From: Muellerivita sp035541195
Lineage (GTDB): Bacteria > Oederibacteriota > Muellerivitia > Muellerivitales > Muellerivitaceae
DNA: 13,255 nucleotides
Direction of reading: 5' to 3'
Assembly (NCBI GenBank): GCA_035541195.1
Contig: DATKNU010000098.1
Coordinates: 1-13,255, forward strand
Shown piece after piece: positions 6,774-12,654 of the stretch. The position numbers and the translations under genes are program-made. Position 1 is the first letter of the stretch, and every line of letters starts with the position of its first letter. The notes under the pieces are model-generated. The model had not been told where the DNA came from. It saw only the letters and a program-made list of their open reading frames with translations, and made no database searches.

Positions 6774-7796
6774 TTAATTCAATCCGTATTCAAAGGTCCT
6801 TGCCGAATAAAATTCGGTCACGAAAAGATTGTTGTTTTCGTCCAACGTCGGAAAGACCGGGAAGAAAAGTTCGCCGTTGCTGACGCTGGTGGCCGTATTG
6901 CCGATGGACGTCAAATAAGCCCCGCTGGGGCTGAATTCCTGGACCCGTGAGTTGTTCGAATCGGTCACGAAAAGGTTGCCGGCGTTGTCCAAAGCGACGG
7001 CTTCGGGTCCGTCAAACTTGCCAGTGGCCGTACTGGGGGCGCCCGAAGGGTCTCCGATCACGCTGAGCCAGTTGAAATCCCCGTCATAAACTTGGACTAC
7101 GTTAAACTGTGGTTCGGACACGTAAATACGCGTGCCGGCGGGGTTCACGGCGATTCCCAAGGGACCGCTGAAAGACACTCCGCTGCCTAAATCGCCTCCG
7201 TTGATGCTGACGCTTCCGTTGACGTTGCTGGTGCCAAATCCCGGATTATTGCCATGTTGGTAAAGCGAGTAAATGGCCCCACAACTGTCGGCCACATAAA
7301 GAATGCCGCTGGCGTCGGTTTTCACGTCCGTAGGAGAACAAATACCGTTGTAAGTGAAGGCTGCGGTCACCGCTTCCCCGGAGATAGTGGCGGGGATGGC
7401 GTCTATGTTGAAACTATGGATGGTGGCATTGTAATAATCGGCCATATACAGGTGCCCAAACTTATCAACCGAAAGGCCGCCCGCGAAAATGGGATCACCA
7501 TAAGCGCTGTAAGGGCTGAAATAAGCGAGGAAATTTCCGGCCCTGTCAAAGACGGAAATGTAATAATTCCCGACGCCCGATAAATCGGCATAACCCACGT
7601 AAATCTTCCCATTGCTGGCAGCCACCCCCAGGGGAACATTGGAAGAAAGAGGCGTTCCAGCGGCCAATGATAAGTCCGTAATGAAAGAGTAGGAAGCCTC
7701 CGAACTTACCGGCGCAGAAGGCGAGGACTTGGACCCGCAATTGATCTGGGTCAACCCCAATAAACCCACCAGGATAAGCAAAGAAATCCGGCGCAT
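6774..7796 (-). CDS. NHL-repeat beta-propeller lipoprotein, copy 3
   Basis: A 340-aa lipoprotein. The signal region MRRISLLILVGLLGLTQINC ends in candidate lipid-modified Cys20, followed by a Ser/Pro linker (GSKSSPSAP). About six NHL-type blades follow, with cores such as PLGVAASNGKIYVGYAD, LSVDKFGHLYMADYY, VKTDASGILYVADS, LGIAVNPAGTRIYVSE, VALDNAGNLFVTDSNNSRVQ and a last blade ending FEYGLN. Six blades fit a closed propeller. The ATG at 7796 was chosen over upstream in-frame codons because of a perfect AGGAGG (7802-7807) and the signal peptide. It is the most diverged of the three copies; the last blade has lost the usual VTD-x-N pattern. A terminator-like hairpin precedes it. It is probably anchored at the outer membrane; ligand unknown. 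Confidence 0.82.
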   Translation of the reverse strand: MRRISLLILVGLLGLTQINCGSKSSPSAPVSSEASYSFITDLSLAAGTPLSSNVPLGVAASNGKIYVGYADLSGVGNYYISVFDRAGNFLAYFSPYSAYGDPIFAGGLSVDKFGHLYMADYYNATIHSFNIDAIPATISGEAVTAAFTYNGICSPTDVKTDASGILYVADSCGAIYSLYQHGNNPGFGTSNVNGSVSINGGDLGSGVSFSGPLGIAVNPAGTRIYVSEPQFNVVQVYDGDFNWLSVIGDPSGAPSTATGKFDGPEAVALDNAGNLFVTDSNNSRVQEFSPSGAYLTSIGNTATSVSNGELFFPVFPTLDENNNLFVTEFYSARTFEYGLN

Positions 7797-7808
7797 AGAA
7801 GCCTCCTG

Positions 7809-7844
7809 AAAAAATAGAAAGAGGCCCGACCTGCCGGGCCCCTT
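7809..7844 (-). terminator. Terminator-like hairpin (attenuator) between modules 2 and 3
   Basis: On the minus strand a hairpin with arms GGCCCG/CGGGCC (plus 7823-7828 and 7835-7840, 6-nt loop), extended by three more pairs beyond one mismatch, is followed by TTTCTATTTTTT (T6 at 7814-7809). The T run abuts the AGGAGG of the module-3 lipoprotein gene. It may end most module-2 transcripts or tune readthrough into module 3. No separate promoter for module 3 is obvious. Confidence 0.6.
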
Positions 7845-7869
7845 CAAGTTTTGAAAACCTTCAAAAGAC

Positions 7870-8061
7870 CTACCGGGGGCCGTGATGGACCGAAGCCGTG
7901 CGGAAGCTTCCCGGGCCGGGCTTATGGGGGTTGTGGTGAACCTGTAAAATCTTTCCCGAAGGCTTGTGCTTGGGGAAAGGCCCATGGGGATGGGGCCCGG
8001 CTTGGGCCAAACCCCAAGTGGAAAGCGATAGGATGGCAGTCAAAACAAAAATCTTTTTCAT
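7870..8061 (-). CDS. Secreted histidine-rich mini-protein, copy 2
   Basis: A 63-aa protein with signal peptide MKKIFVLTAILSLSTWGLAQA and a mature part of about 42 residues. It carries GPHPHGPFPKHK, VHHNPHKPGPGSF and a C-terminal HHGPR, with eight His, no Cys and a net basic, Pro/Gly-rich composition. The ATG at 8061 has an AAGGGGG ribosome-binding site that overlaps the stop of the NHL lipoprotein gene 11 bp upstream. By hand count it shares about 32 of 41 mature positions with copy 1 and about 26 with copy 3, with the central VHHNPHK invariant. Signal sequences differ much more than the mature parts, which argues that the mature peptide is under selection. No known family recognised. Confidence 0.82.
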   Translation of the reverse strand: MKKIFVLTAILSLSTWGLAQAGPHPHGPFPKHKPSGKILQVHHNPHKPGPGSFRTASVHHGPR

Positions 8062-8072
8062 GAGAGTCCCCC

Positions 8073-9092
8073 TTACTTGCTGGCGGTGTATTTGAACACC
8101 GTGTCGTAGTTGGTGTCGGTGACGTAAACATCGTTCCCGTTCACCGCGATCTGCCCGGGTGAATAAAGCTGGCCAGCGCTAAAGTTGGAGGCCGTATTCC
8201 CAAAAGAAGACAAATAGGTCCCCGAGGGAGTGAACTTCTGGATCCGCGCATTGTCTTCGTCCGCCACCAAAAGGTTGCCATCATTGTCGATCGCTAAGCC
8301 GGCGGGCGCCTCAAACTTACCCGTCGCCGTGCTCGCGCCCCCCGTGGCGTCCCCGATGACGCCAATCCAAGTCAGACCCGAATCATAGACCTGCACCACA
8401 TTATTGCCCTTGTCGGACACAAAGACCTTGGATCCATCCGGCGTGACCGCGATGCCGTAAGGGCCACTTGCTCCCCCTATGTTCAAACTGCCGCCATTGA
8501 TGCTGACACTACCATCGTAAGTATAAAGTCCTCCGCCCGGGTTGCTTCCGAATTGGGCGATGGTATAGACCTCGTTGCAATCAGCGTCCGCCACATAGAG
8601 CAGGCCGTTTTGGTCCACGGCCACCGCGTCCGTTTCGCATTGGCCGCCATAGCTTTGGCCCACCGTGACCAGATAGTTAGAGACCGTGGTGGGCAACTGG
8701 GCCGTATTCAGCACATCAATCTCGTCGCCATAGGGGTTCGCAATATAAAGATGCTGGTACTTATCCACCGCCAAACCATAAGGGTCGACATAGTAATCAC
8801 TCGAATCGCTCCAAGGCCAGAAATAGGTCAGGTAGTTCCCGCTCAAGTCGTAGATTTCGACATCCCAGTCGTCCACATCACTGACATAAATTTTATTCCC
8901 ACTGACCGCCATGGCGCCGATCTCGTAAAATTGGGAAGGATCGTAGGGGGAACCATATTGGCCAAAGTTGGTGATGAAAGAATAGGAACTGTCGGCCCCC
9001 GCCACCAAGGGACTGGAGGGCGCTTTGGGCCCGCAATTGATTTGCAGGAACCCCAGGAATCCCAGAAGCATCAGCCAGAGCATTCGACGCAT
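8073..9092 (-). CDS. NHL-repeat beta-propeller lipoprotein, copy 2
   Basis: A 339-aa lipoprotein: signal MRRMLWLMLLGFLGFLQINC with candidate Cys20, a short linker, then SYSFITNFGQYGSPYDP leading into about six NHL blades. Examples are AVDKYQHLYIANPYGDEIDV, AVDQNGLLYVADADC, GIAVTPDGSKVFVSDKGNNV, GLAIDNDGNLLVADEDNARI and a final IAVNGNDVYVTDTNYDTV. It is much closer to copy 1 than to copy 3. The ATG at 9092 has AGGAGG (9098-9103) 5 nt upstream. The peptide gene follows after 11 bp. NHL propellers usually bind proteins, sugars or nucleic acid, and some are lyases or hydrolases; I see no catalytic signature that would allow a choice. Confidence 0.85.
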   Translation of the reverse strand: MRRMLWLMLLGFLGFLQINCGPKAPSSPLVAGADSSYSFITNFGQYGSPYDPSQFYEIGAMAVSGNKIYVSDVDDWDVEIYDLSGNYLTYFWPWSDSSDYYVDPYGLAVDKYQHLYIANPYGDEIDVLNTAQLPTTVSNYLVTVGQSYGGQCETDAVAVDQNGLLYVADADCNEVYTIAQFGSNPGGGLYTYDGSVSINGGSLNIGGASGPYGIAVTPDGSKVFVSDKGNNVVQVYDSGLTWIGVIGDATGGASTATGKFEAPAGLAIDNDGNLLVADEDNARIQKFTPSGTYLSSFGNTASNFSAGQLYSPGQIAVNGNDVYVTDTNYDTVFKYTASK

Positions 9093-9129
9093 AAAAGCCT
9101 CCTGAATAATTGAACCCGCCCGTTCGACA

Positions 9130-9145
9130 CCCATTTTAAAATGGG
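9130..9145. promoter_or_regulatory. Perfect 16-bp palindrome between modules 1 and 2
   Basis: CCCATTTTAAAATGGG is fully self-complementary and lies in the 68-bp gap between the module-1 peptide gene and the module-2 lipoprotein start, 38 bp before that ATG. It has no T run, so it is not an intrinsic terminator. It could be an operator for a dimeric regulator, or its TAAAAT could be a -10 element, but no matching -35 was found. Confidence 0.3.
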
Positions 9146-9160
9146 ACCTAAAACCCCTGA

Positions 9161-9358
9161 TTAACCCCGATTATTCCCGTGATGAGCCCCGGCCGTATGG
9201 AAACTACCTGGGCCCGGCTTATGGGGATTGTGGTGCACCGCGAAGACATGCCCAGAGGACTTATGTTTGGGAAAAGGCCCATGAGGATGGGAGCCCGCCA
9301 GGGCCAACCCCCTGGACGCTAATAACATCAGGGCGACTAAAGCGATGGTCTTTTTCAT
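9161..9358 (-). CDS. Secreted histidine-rich mini-protein, copy 1
   Basis: A 65-aa protein with signal peptide MKKTIALVALMLLASRGLALA and a mature part of about 44 residues holding GSHPHGPFPKHK, VHHNPHKPGPGSFHTA and a C-terminal HHGNNRG. It has ten His (nearly a quarter of the mature chain) and no Cys. The ATG at 9358 is chosen over an in-frame TTG 18 bases upstream because AGGAGG lies 6 nt before it, inside the would-be extension. It follows the NHL lipoprotein gene by 27 bp. Likely periplasmic or released. The His clusters could bind Ni, Cu or Zn, or interact with the partner propeller; both are inference. Confidence 0.82.
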   Translation of the reverse strand: MKKTIALVALMLLASRGLALAGSHPHGPFPKHKSSGHVFAVHHNPHKPGPGSFHTAGAHHGNNRG

Positions 9359-9385
9359 GTGATGCCTCCTTGCCAATGGGGGTGA

Positions 9386-10414
9386 TTAATTCGAGGTGTA
9401 TTTAAAGACAGTCTCGTAGTTGGTGTCGGTCACGAAAACCTCACCCGCCGCGTCCACCGCGATGGCCCAGGGTGATTGAAGTTGGCCGTTGCTGATGCTA
9501 TTGGCCGTATCGCCGATGGAAGTCAGGAACTTACCCGAAGCGCTGAACTTTTGGATCCGGGCGTTGTTCGAGTCCGCCACGAAAAGGTTGCCCGCGCCGT
9601 CCAGAGCCAAACCCGCCGGGGAGTCGAACTTGCCGGTGGCGGTGCTGGAGGCCCCCGTGGCGTCGCCGATAACGCTGACCCAAGTCAGGCCCGTGCTGCC
9701 CGAATTATAAACCTGGACGACATTGTTGTTCGAGTCGGCCACATAAACCTTGGAACCGTCCGGCGTCACCGCGATCCCGTTGGGGTTATCCAAAAATCCG
9801 CCATTGATGCTGGCACTGCCGCTGTCGGTGCCAAAGCCGCTTCCAAGGCCGTAGCCTGAGTTGATGCCGTACTGGTTCATGGTATAAATTTCACCGCAAT
9901 CATAATCGGCCACATAGATGATGCCGTTCTGGTCAACCGCCAAAGCGCCCGGATAACAGTCCGTGCCGTAAGCGTCGGAAACCGTGACCGCTTGCCCGAT
10001 CGCATAAGAAGGGGACGGAATGGAGGCTATATTCATCACGGCTATTTCGCCCTCATCAGCGTCCCCGATATAAAGATGGCCATAGGCATCGGCGGCTAAG
10101 CTGTCCGGTTCCACGACAGGGCCCCAATTGTAGTGAGGCGTGAAATAAGTGAGGTAGTTCCCGCTCAGGTCATATTCTTGGATGACGTCATAATCATTAT
10201 CGCCTACAAAAAGTTTATCGCCGCTCACCGCCACACCGGTAATTTGATAAAACTGGTAAGGATTATAAGCATCCCCATATTGGCCGATGTTGGTGACGAA
10301 GGAGTAAGCGTTGCCGCTGGAGCTGGAGGGCGAAGAGGGGGATGCCTTGGGGCCGCAATTGATCTGGGTCAGGCCCAGAAGGCCCAGAAGGATGAACCAA
10401 AGGACACGACGCAT
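9386..10414 (-). CDS. NHL-repeat beta-propeller lipoprotein, copy 1
   Basis: A 342-aa lipoprotein, first gene of the array. Signal MRRVLWFILLGLLGLTQINC with candidate Cys20, a Ser-rich linker, then about six NHL blades: GVAVSGDKLFVGDNDYDVI, LAADAYGHLYIGDADEGEI, ALAVDQNGIIYVADYDCGEI, GIAVTPDGSKVYVADSNNNV, GLALDGAGNLFVADSNNARI and IAVDAAGEVFVTDTNYETV. The regular G-[IL]-A-V-D-x-x-G-x-[IL]-[YF]-V-[AT]-D pattern is classic NHL. The ATG at 10414 has AGGAGG (10420-10425) and follows a promoter-like sequence; the 36 extra in-frame upstream codons cross that promoter and are not coding. It pairs with the His-rich peptide gene directly downstream. Probably outer-membrane anchored; ligand unknown. Confidence 0.86.
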   Translation of the reverse strand: MRRVLWFILLGLLGLTQINCGPKASPSSPSSSSGNAYSFVTNIGQYGDAYNPYQFYQITGVAVSGDKLFVGDNDYDVIQEYDLSGNYLTYFTPHYNWGPVVEPDSLAADAYGHLYIGDADEGEIAVMNIASIPSPSYAIGQAVTVSDAYGTDCYPGALAVDQNGIIYVADYDCGEIYTMNQYGINSGYGLGSGFGTDSGSASINGGFLDNPNGIAVTPDGSKVYVADSNNNVVQVYNSGSTGLTWVSVIGDATGASSTATGKFDSPAGLALDGAGNLFVADSNNARIQKFSASGKFLTSIGDTANSISNGQLQSPWAIAVDAAGEVFVTDTNYETVFKYTSN

Positions 10415-10457
10415 AAAAGCCTCCTCAAAAGGGATGCCAAGCTTCAAGAACAAAGAG

Positions 10458-10486
10458 ATTCTGGGGGCTAAGGGGGGGACTGTCAA
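10458..10486 (-). promoter_or_regulatory. Sigma70-type promoter for the NHL/His-peptide array
   Basis: The minus strand carries a perfect TTGACA (plus 10481-10486), a 17-bp spacer and CAGAAT (plus 10458-10463, four of six matches to TATAAT), with an AT-rich UP-like stretch just upstream. The predicted start near 10451 leaves a leader of about 37 nt to the ATG at 10414. Confidence 0.55.
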
Positions 10487-10525
10487 GAATTTGATCGTAT
10501 TTTTAACGTAAAATAGACGCACAGT

Positions 10526-10548
10526 AGGGCCTAACGCTAGGCAGCCCT
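10526..10548. other. Imperfect inverted repeat downstream of the aldo/keto reductase
   Basis: Arms AGGGCCTA (10526-10533) and TAGG-CAG-CCCT (10538-10548) form a bulged hairpin around ACGC, 22 bp past the reductase stop. There is no immediate T run on the minus strand, so it is at best a weak terminator or an RNA 3' stabilising hairpin. Confidence 0.3.
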
Positions 10549-10570
10549 CCCTCTTGTCTTTTCACACCCA

Positions 10571-11671
10571 TCAAACCGTCAAAAGCCTTCGCAGGTCCTC
10601 TGGCGCCGCCGGAGGCGCCGCGGCCAGGCCCAAGTTCTCTCTCAGGTGCTCAAGACGCTTCATGCCCACCAAGGCGGCCGTCACCCCGGGGGTGGAACGG
10701 GCGAACTGCAGGGCCCTTTGGGCGTCCGTGGAAAGATGGGGCAATTCGCCGGTCACGATCGCCGGCAGGCCCCGGGTAAGCTTGGCTTGCAGCAAGGAAG
10801 CGCTGGTGAAGACCGCCAGGCCGTTTTCCCGCGCGGCCGCGAGCAACGCCACCCGCTTCCCGCCCTGCAGTTGGTTGGGAAGGCCGTAGGCCTCGGTCAT
10901 GGCCAGGTTATAGGGCAATTGGACCGCCGCGAAATGATGGCGGGAACCACCCGCCCTTTCGGCGGTGCGAAGGACGTCCTGGAGCGACAGGTAATCCTGG
11001 TCGCTTTCCCTCACCCGATAGCCGTTCCAAGTGGCGGTGCCATAGGCCCTGATCTTTCCCTCGGCCGCCAACTTCTCCAATTCCTGAAAAGCCTTTTCCA
11101 GGCGCGCCAGGAACTCATCCCGGGGCACCTCGTCCAATTGCATCTCGGGATTGTGCAGGTGGTAGAGGTCGATGGCGTCCAGCCCCAGGTTTTTCAGCGA
11201 CCGCTCCGCTTGGTCGCGCAGGTAACCCGGGGCCAGGCAATGGCACCCCGCCACGATGTCCTGGGGCGCGCAAAGGCCGGTGGCGAGATATTGTTCCTGG
11301 AAATAACGGGCCGGGCTGGCCGGCGCTTCCCCGTCAAAAGGCAGGAAGCCGCCCTTGGTACAGACCACCACTTCTTCCCTTTTGAGTTTTCCCTCGGCCG
11401 TCAATTTTTTCAAGGCGGCCCCAATGGCGCGCTCGCCGCGCATGCAACGGTAATTGATGGCCGAATCCAGCAGGTTGATCCCGGACAAAAGCGCTTCCCG
11501 GATCGTTTGCTCGTAAAGCGCGTCTTCCGCCGCCGTGGGCGAGCCCAAATAGGTGCCCAGCCCCAGGGACGAGACCGTGAGGCCCCCAAAGCCCCGGTAA
11601 AACCCGGCCCTTTCAAAATCCGGGAAGCGGGCGGCGTAAGCTTGGGTGGCGGGGGCGGCGGCGAAGGCCAT
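10571..11671 (-). CDS. Aldo/keto reductase family oxidoreductase
   Basis: A 366-aa soluble protein with a full AKR TIM-barrel pattern, presumably an NADP(H)-dependent carbonyl reductase. The catalytic tetrad is visible: D69 and Y74 in LLDSAINY, K106 in VVVCTKGGF, and H173 in DLYHLHNPE. Other family marks are GLTVSSLGLGTYLG near the N-terminus, GTATWNGYR, and the late cofactor-binding stretch TPGVTAALVGMKRLEHLREN. It is longer than minimal AKRs because of an insert of about 35 residues after the lysine (around 110-150). The ATG at 11671 has AAGGA upstream. It lies between two terminators and a promoter, so it is probably monocistronic. The substrate cannot be told from sequence; the neighbours (exported proteins) give no pathway clue. 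Confidence 0.88.
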   Translation of the reverse strand: MAFAAAPATQAYAARFPDFERAGFYRGFGGLTVSSLGLGTYLGSPTAAEDALYEQTIREALLSGINLLDSAINYRCMRGERAIGAALKKLTAEGKLKREEVVVCTKGGFLPFDGEAPASPARYFQEQYLATGLCAPQDIVAGCHCLAPGYLRDQAERSLKNLGLDAIDLYHLHNPEMQLDEVPRDEFLARLEKAFQELEKLAAEGKIRAYGTATWNGYRVRESDQDYLSLQDVLRTAERAGGSRHHFAAVQLPYNLAMTEAYGLPNQLQGGKRVALLAAARENGLAVFTSASLLQAKLTRGLPAIVTGELPHLSTDAQRALQFARSTPGVTAALVGMKRLEHLRENLGLAAAPPAAPEDLRRLLTV

Positions 11672-11696
11672 CGAGGGGTTCCTTTTCGTTTTTAGG

Positions 11697-11702
11697 ATTA
11701 TG
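11697..11702 (-). promoter_or_regulatory. Possible -10 element for the aldo/keto reductase
   Basis: CATAAT on the minus strand (five of six to TATAAT) lies 25 bp before the ATG and just after the upstream terminator. No good -35 hexamer was found at 16-18 bp spacing, so the call is tentative. Confidence 0.3.
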
Positions 11703-11733
11703 TCCCGGAATCCTTCCCCAAAGACAGCCCGGC

Positions 11734-11768
11734 CAAAATAAAAAAGCCCCCCGGCCGGCCGGGGGGCT
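11734..11768 (-). terminator. Strong intrinsic terminator after the beta-sandwich lipoprotein gene
   Basis: A perfect 10-bp stem AGCCCCCCGG/CCGGGGGGCT (plus arms 11745-11754 and 11759-11768) with a CCGG loop is followed on the minus strand by TTTTTTATTTT. It starts 15 bp past the lipoprotein stop and acts only in the minus direction. Confidence 0.9.
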
Positions 11769-11782
11769 CGGAAGCAAAACCC

Positions 11783-12469
11783 TTAGGGGACGGTGACCCC
11801 TTGGTCCCGCTGGGAAAAGGCAACGACCTGACCAAAGCCCATTTTGCCGTTGGCCACCAGGGTCGTCGAATTAGAGAGGTAAGTCTCCACGTCATAAACC
11901 GTTCCCGAGGCTCCCGGATAAGCGCTTCCGGCATTCACAGTCACCGGAAATGTCGTCGGAGAAAGGATTGAAATGGGGTTGTAGGAACTGTCCAAGAGGT
12001 AAAAGGCATTAAAAGATCCCGGGTGGGACACCGTCACCAGCGTCACTGCCCCGTTGGAATCCAAATCATTCGTGATCCCGCCCGGGCCTACCAAGGTGAC
12101 GGAAGCCGTCTTCCCCATGGCCTTGCTGCTCAACACATAAGTGGCCCCCGCCGTATAGGTAAAGGAGCCGAATTGATAGAAAGCGTAAGCCTGGCCCCCA
12201 TCCGTGATCGGGTAGGAATAAGAGGCCGTCACGGGCGACTCGGGGAAACCGCCCGAAAGCACGACCAGGACGTCGGTGGCGGGCGCACCATTGACCTGGA
12301 GACCCAAATGAGCGGTGGAGCCGGAGTTGTTGTCGTAAATCTGGGGACTATCCCAGGTAATCGCCGTCGAAGCGGTAGGCGGGTTGCTACAACCCGTCTG
12401 GATCAATGCACTAAAACTCAGGACCATAAATAGGACGAAAGTCCCCAACATCCAACTTGTTTCCCGCAT
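11783..12469 (-). CDS. Predicted beta-sandwich lipoprotein of unknown function, paralogue of the downstream-edge gene
   Basis: A 228-aa exported protein. MRETSWMLGTFVLFMVLSFSALIQTGC is a lipoprotein signal with candidate Cys27 (QTGC), followed by a Thr/Ser/Ala-rich all-beta chain (short strands, many Gly, Tyr and Val, no Cys in the mature part). It suggests one or two Ig-like or carboxypeptidase-regulatory-like sandwiches but matches no family I can name. It aligns along its length with the partial gene at 12655-13255: LQVN, VLSGGFPESPVT, GKTASVTL, SNGAVTLV, FPVTVNAGSAYPG-SGT and a VTVP end have counterparts there. The ATG at 12469 is favoured over the GTG one codon earlier because AGGAG is then 6 nt upstream and not 3. 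Its own strong terminator follows, so it is probably a single-gene unit. Confidence 0.72.
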   Translation of the reverse strand: MRETSWMLGTFVLFMVLSFSALIQTGCSNPPTASTAITWDSPQIYDNNSGSTAHLGLQVNGAPATDVLVVLSGGFPESPVTASYSYPITDGGQAYAFYQFGSFTYTAGATYVLSSKAMGKTASVTLVGPGGITNDLDSNGAVTLVTVSHPGSFNAFYLLDSSYNPISILSPTTFPVTVNAGSAYPGASGTVYDVETYLSNSTTLVANGKMGFGQVVAFSQRDQGVTVP

Positions 12470-12542
12470 CACAAACTCCTTTCAATTCGGCCCCGGGGCC
12501 ACCGGTGGTTGGTTGAAAGTTTATCCAGCGGGAACCGTCCTT

Positions 12543-12600
12543 GTCATTATGAAGATTTCAATTTATTTAGTCGGAAAAACCCTTTTTTAAGGCGAAAAAC
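12543..12600 (-). promoter_or_regulatory. AT-rich presumed promoter region of the beta-sandwich lipoprotein gene
   Basis: In the 185-bp gap between the two paralogous genes, 12543-12600 is clearly AT-rich against GC-rich flanks. It contains CATAAT on the minus strand (12546-12551, five of six to a -10) without a convincing -35 at normal spacing. The stretch nearer the gene (12473-12540) shows only the ribosome-binding site. Confidence 0.3.
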
Positions 12601-12602
12601 CC

Positions 12603-12642
12603 AAAAATAAAAAAGCCCGTTCCATCGCGGGGAACGGGCTTT
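12603..12642 (-). terminator. Strong intrinsic terminator after the partial paralogue
   Basis: A perfect 12-bp stem AAAGCCCGTTCC/GGAACGGGCTTT (plus arms 12612-12623 and 12631-12642) with a 7-nt loop is followed on the minus strand by a T-rich tail (TTTTTTATTTTTGG). It begins 13 bp past the stop of the partial gene. Confidence 0.9.
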
Positions 12643-12654
12643 GAAGAAAGGGGG

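Larger units (their letters stand above)
6577..10414 (-). repeat. Three tandem copies of an NHL-lipoprotein plus His-rich-peptide module
   Basis: In transcription order: module 1 (10414-9161), module 2 (9092-7870), module 3 (7796-6577). Each has a 340-342-aa NHL lipoprotein followed by a 61-65-aa His-rich secreted peptide. All three lipoprotein genes share the same start context, AGGAGGCTT[TC]TATGCG, and the same CTGGGT or closely related run into the QINC codons. The repeats are homologous over coding sequence and start region but diverged, so this is an old expansion and not an assembly duplicate. Confidence 0.85.

Noticed and set aside
6577..9358. His-rich small genes as RiPP precursors or bacteriocins
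   Set aside because: They carry type I signal peptides and not a leader with a core, and no modification enzyme, peptidase-transporter or immunity gene is in the window. The NHL lipoproteins are not known RiPP enzymes.
6577..10414. Lipoprotein/small-protein pairs as toxin-antitoxin or effector-immunity pairs
   Set aside because: Both partners are exported and conserved in sequence across copies; no toxin motif is visible and the small proteins look like ligands and not inhibitors. Not excluded, but unsupported.
6774..10414. NHL proteins as peptidyl-alpha-hydroxyglycine amidating lyases acting on the Gly-ending peptide of copy 1
   Set aside because: Only copy 1 ends in Gly, and I could not find the metal and catalytic residues of that lyase in the blades.
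6577..10414. CRISPR-like or short-tandem repeat explanation for the recurrent sequence
   Set aside because: The periodicity is about 1.3 kb and comes from homologous coding units, with no short repeat-spacer pattern.
10646..11695. 349-codon plus-strand frame opposite the aldo/keto reductase
   Set aside because: The reductase has its complete catalytic tetrad on the minus strand; the opposite frame is low-complexity and has no homology signal.
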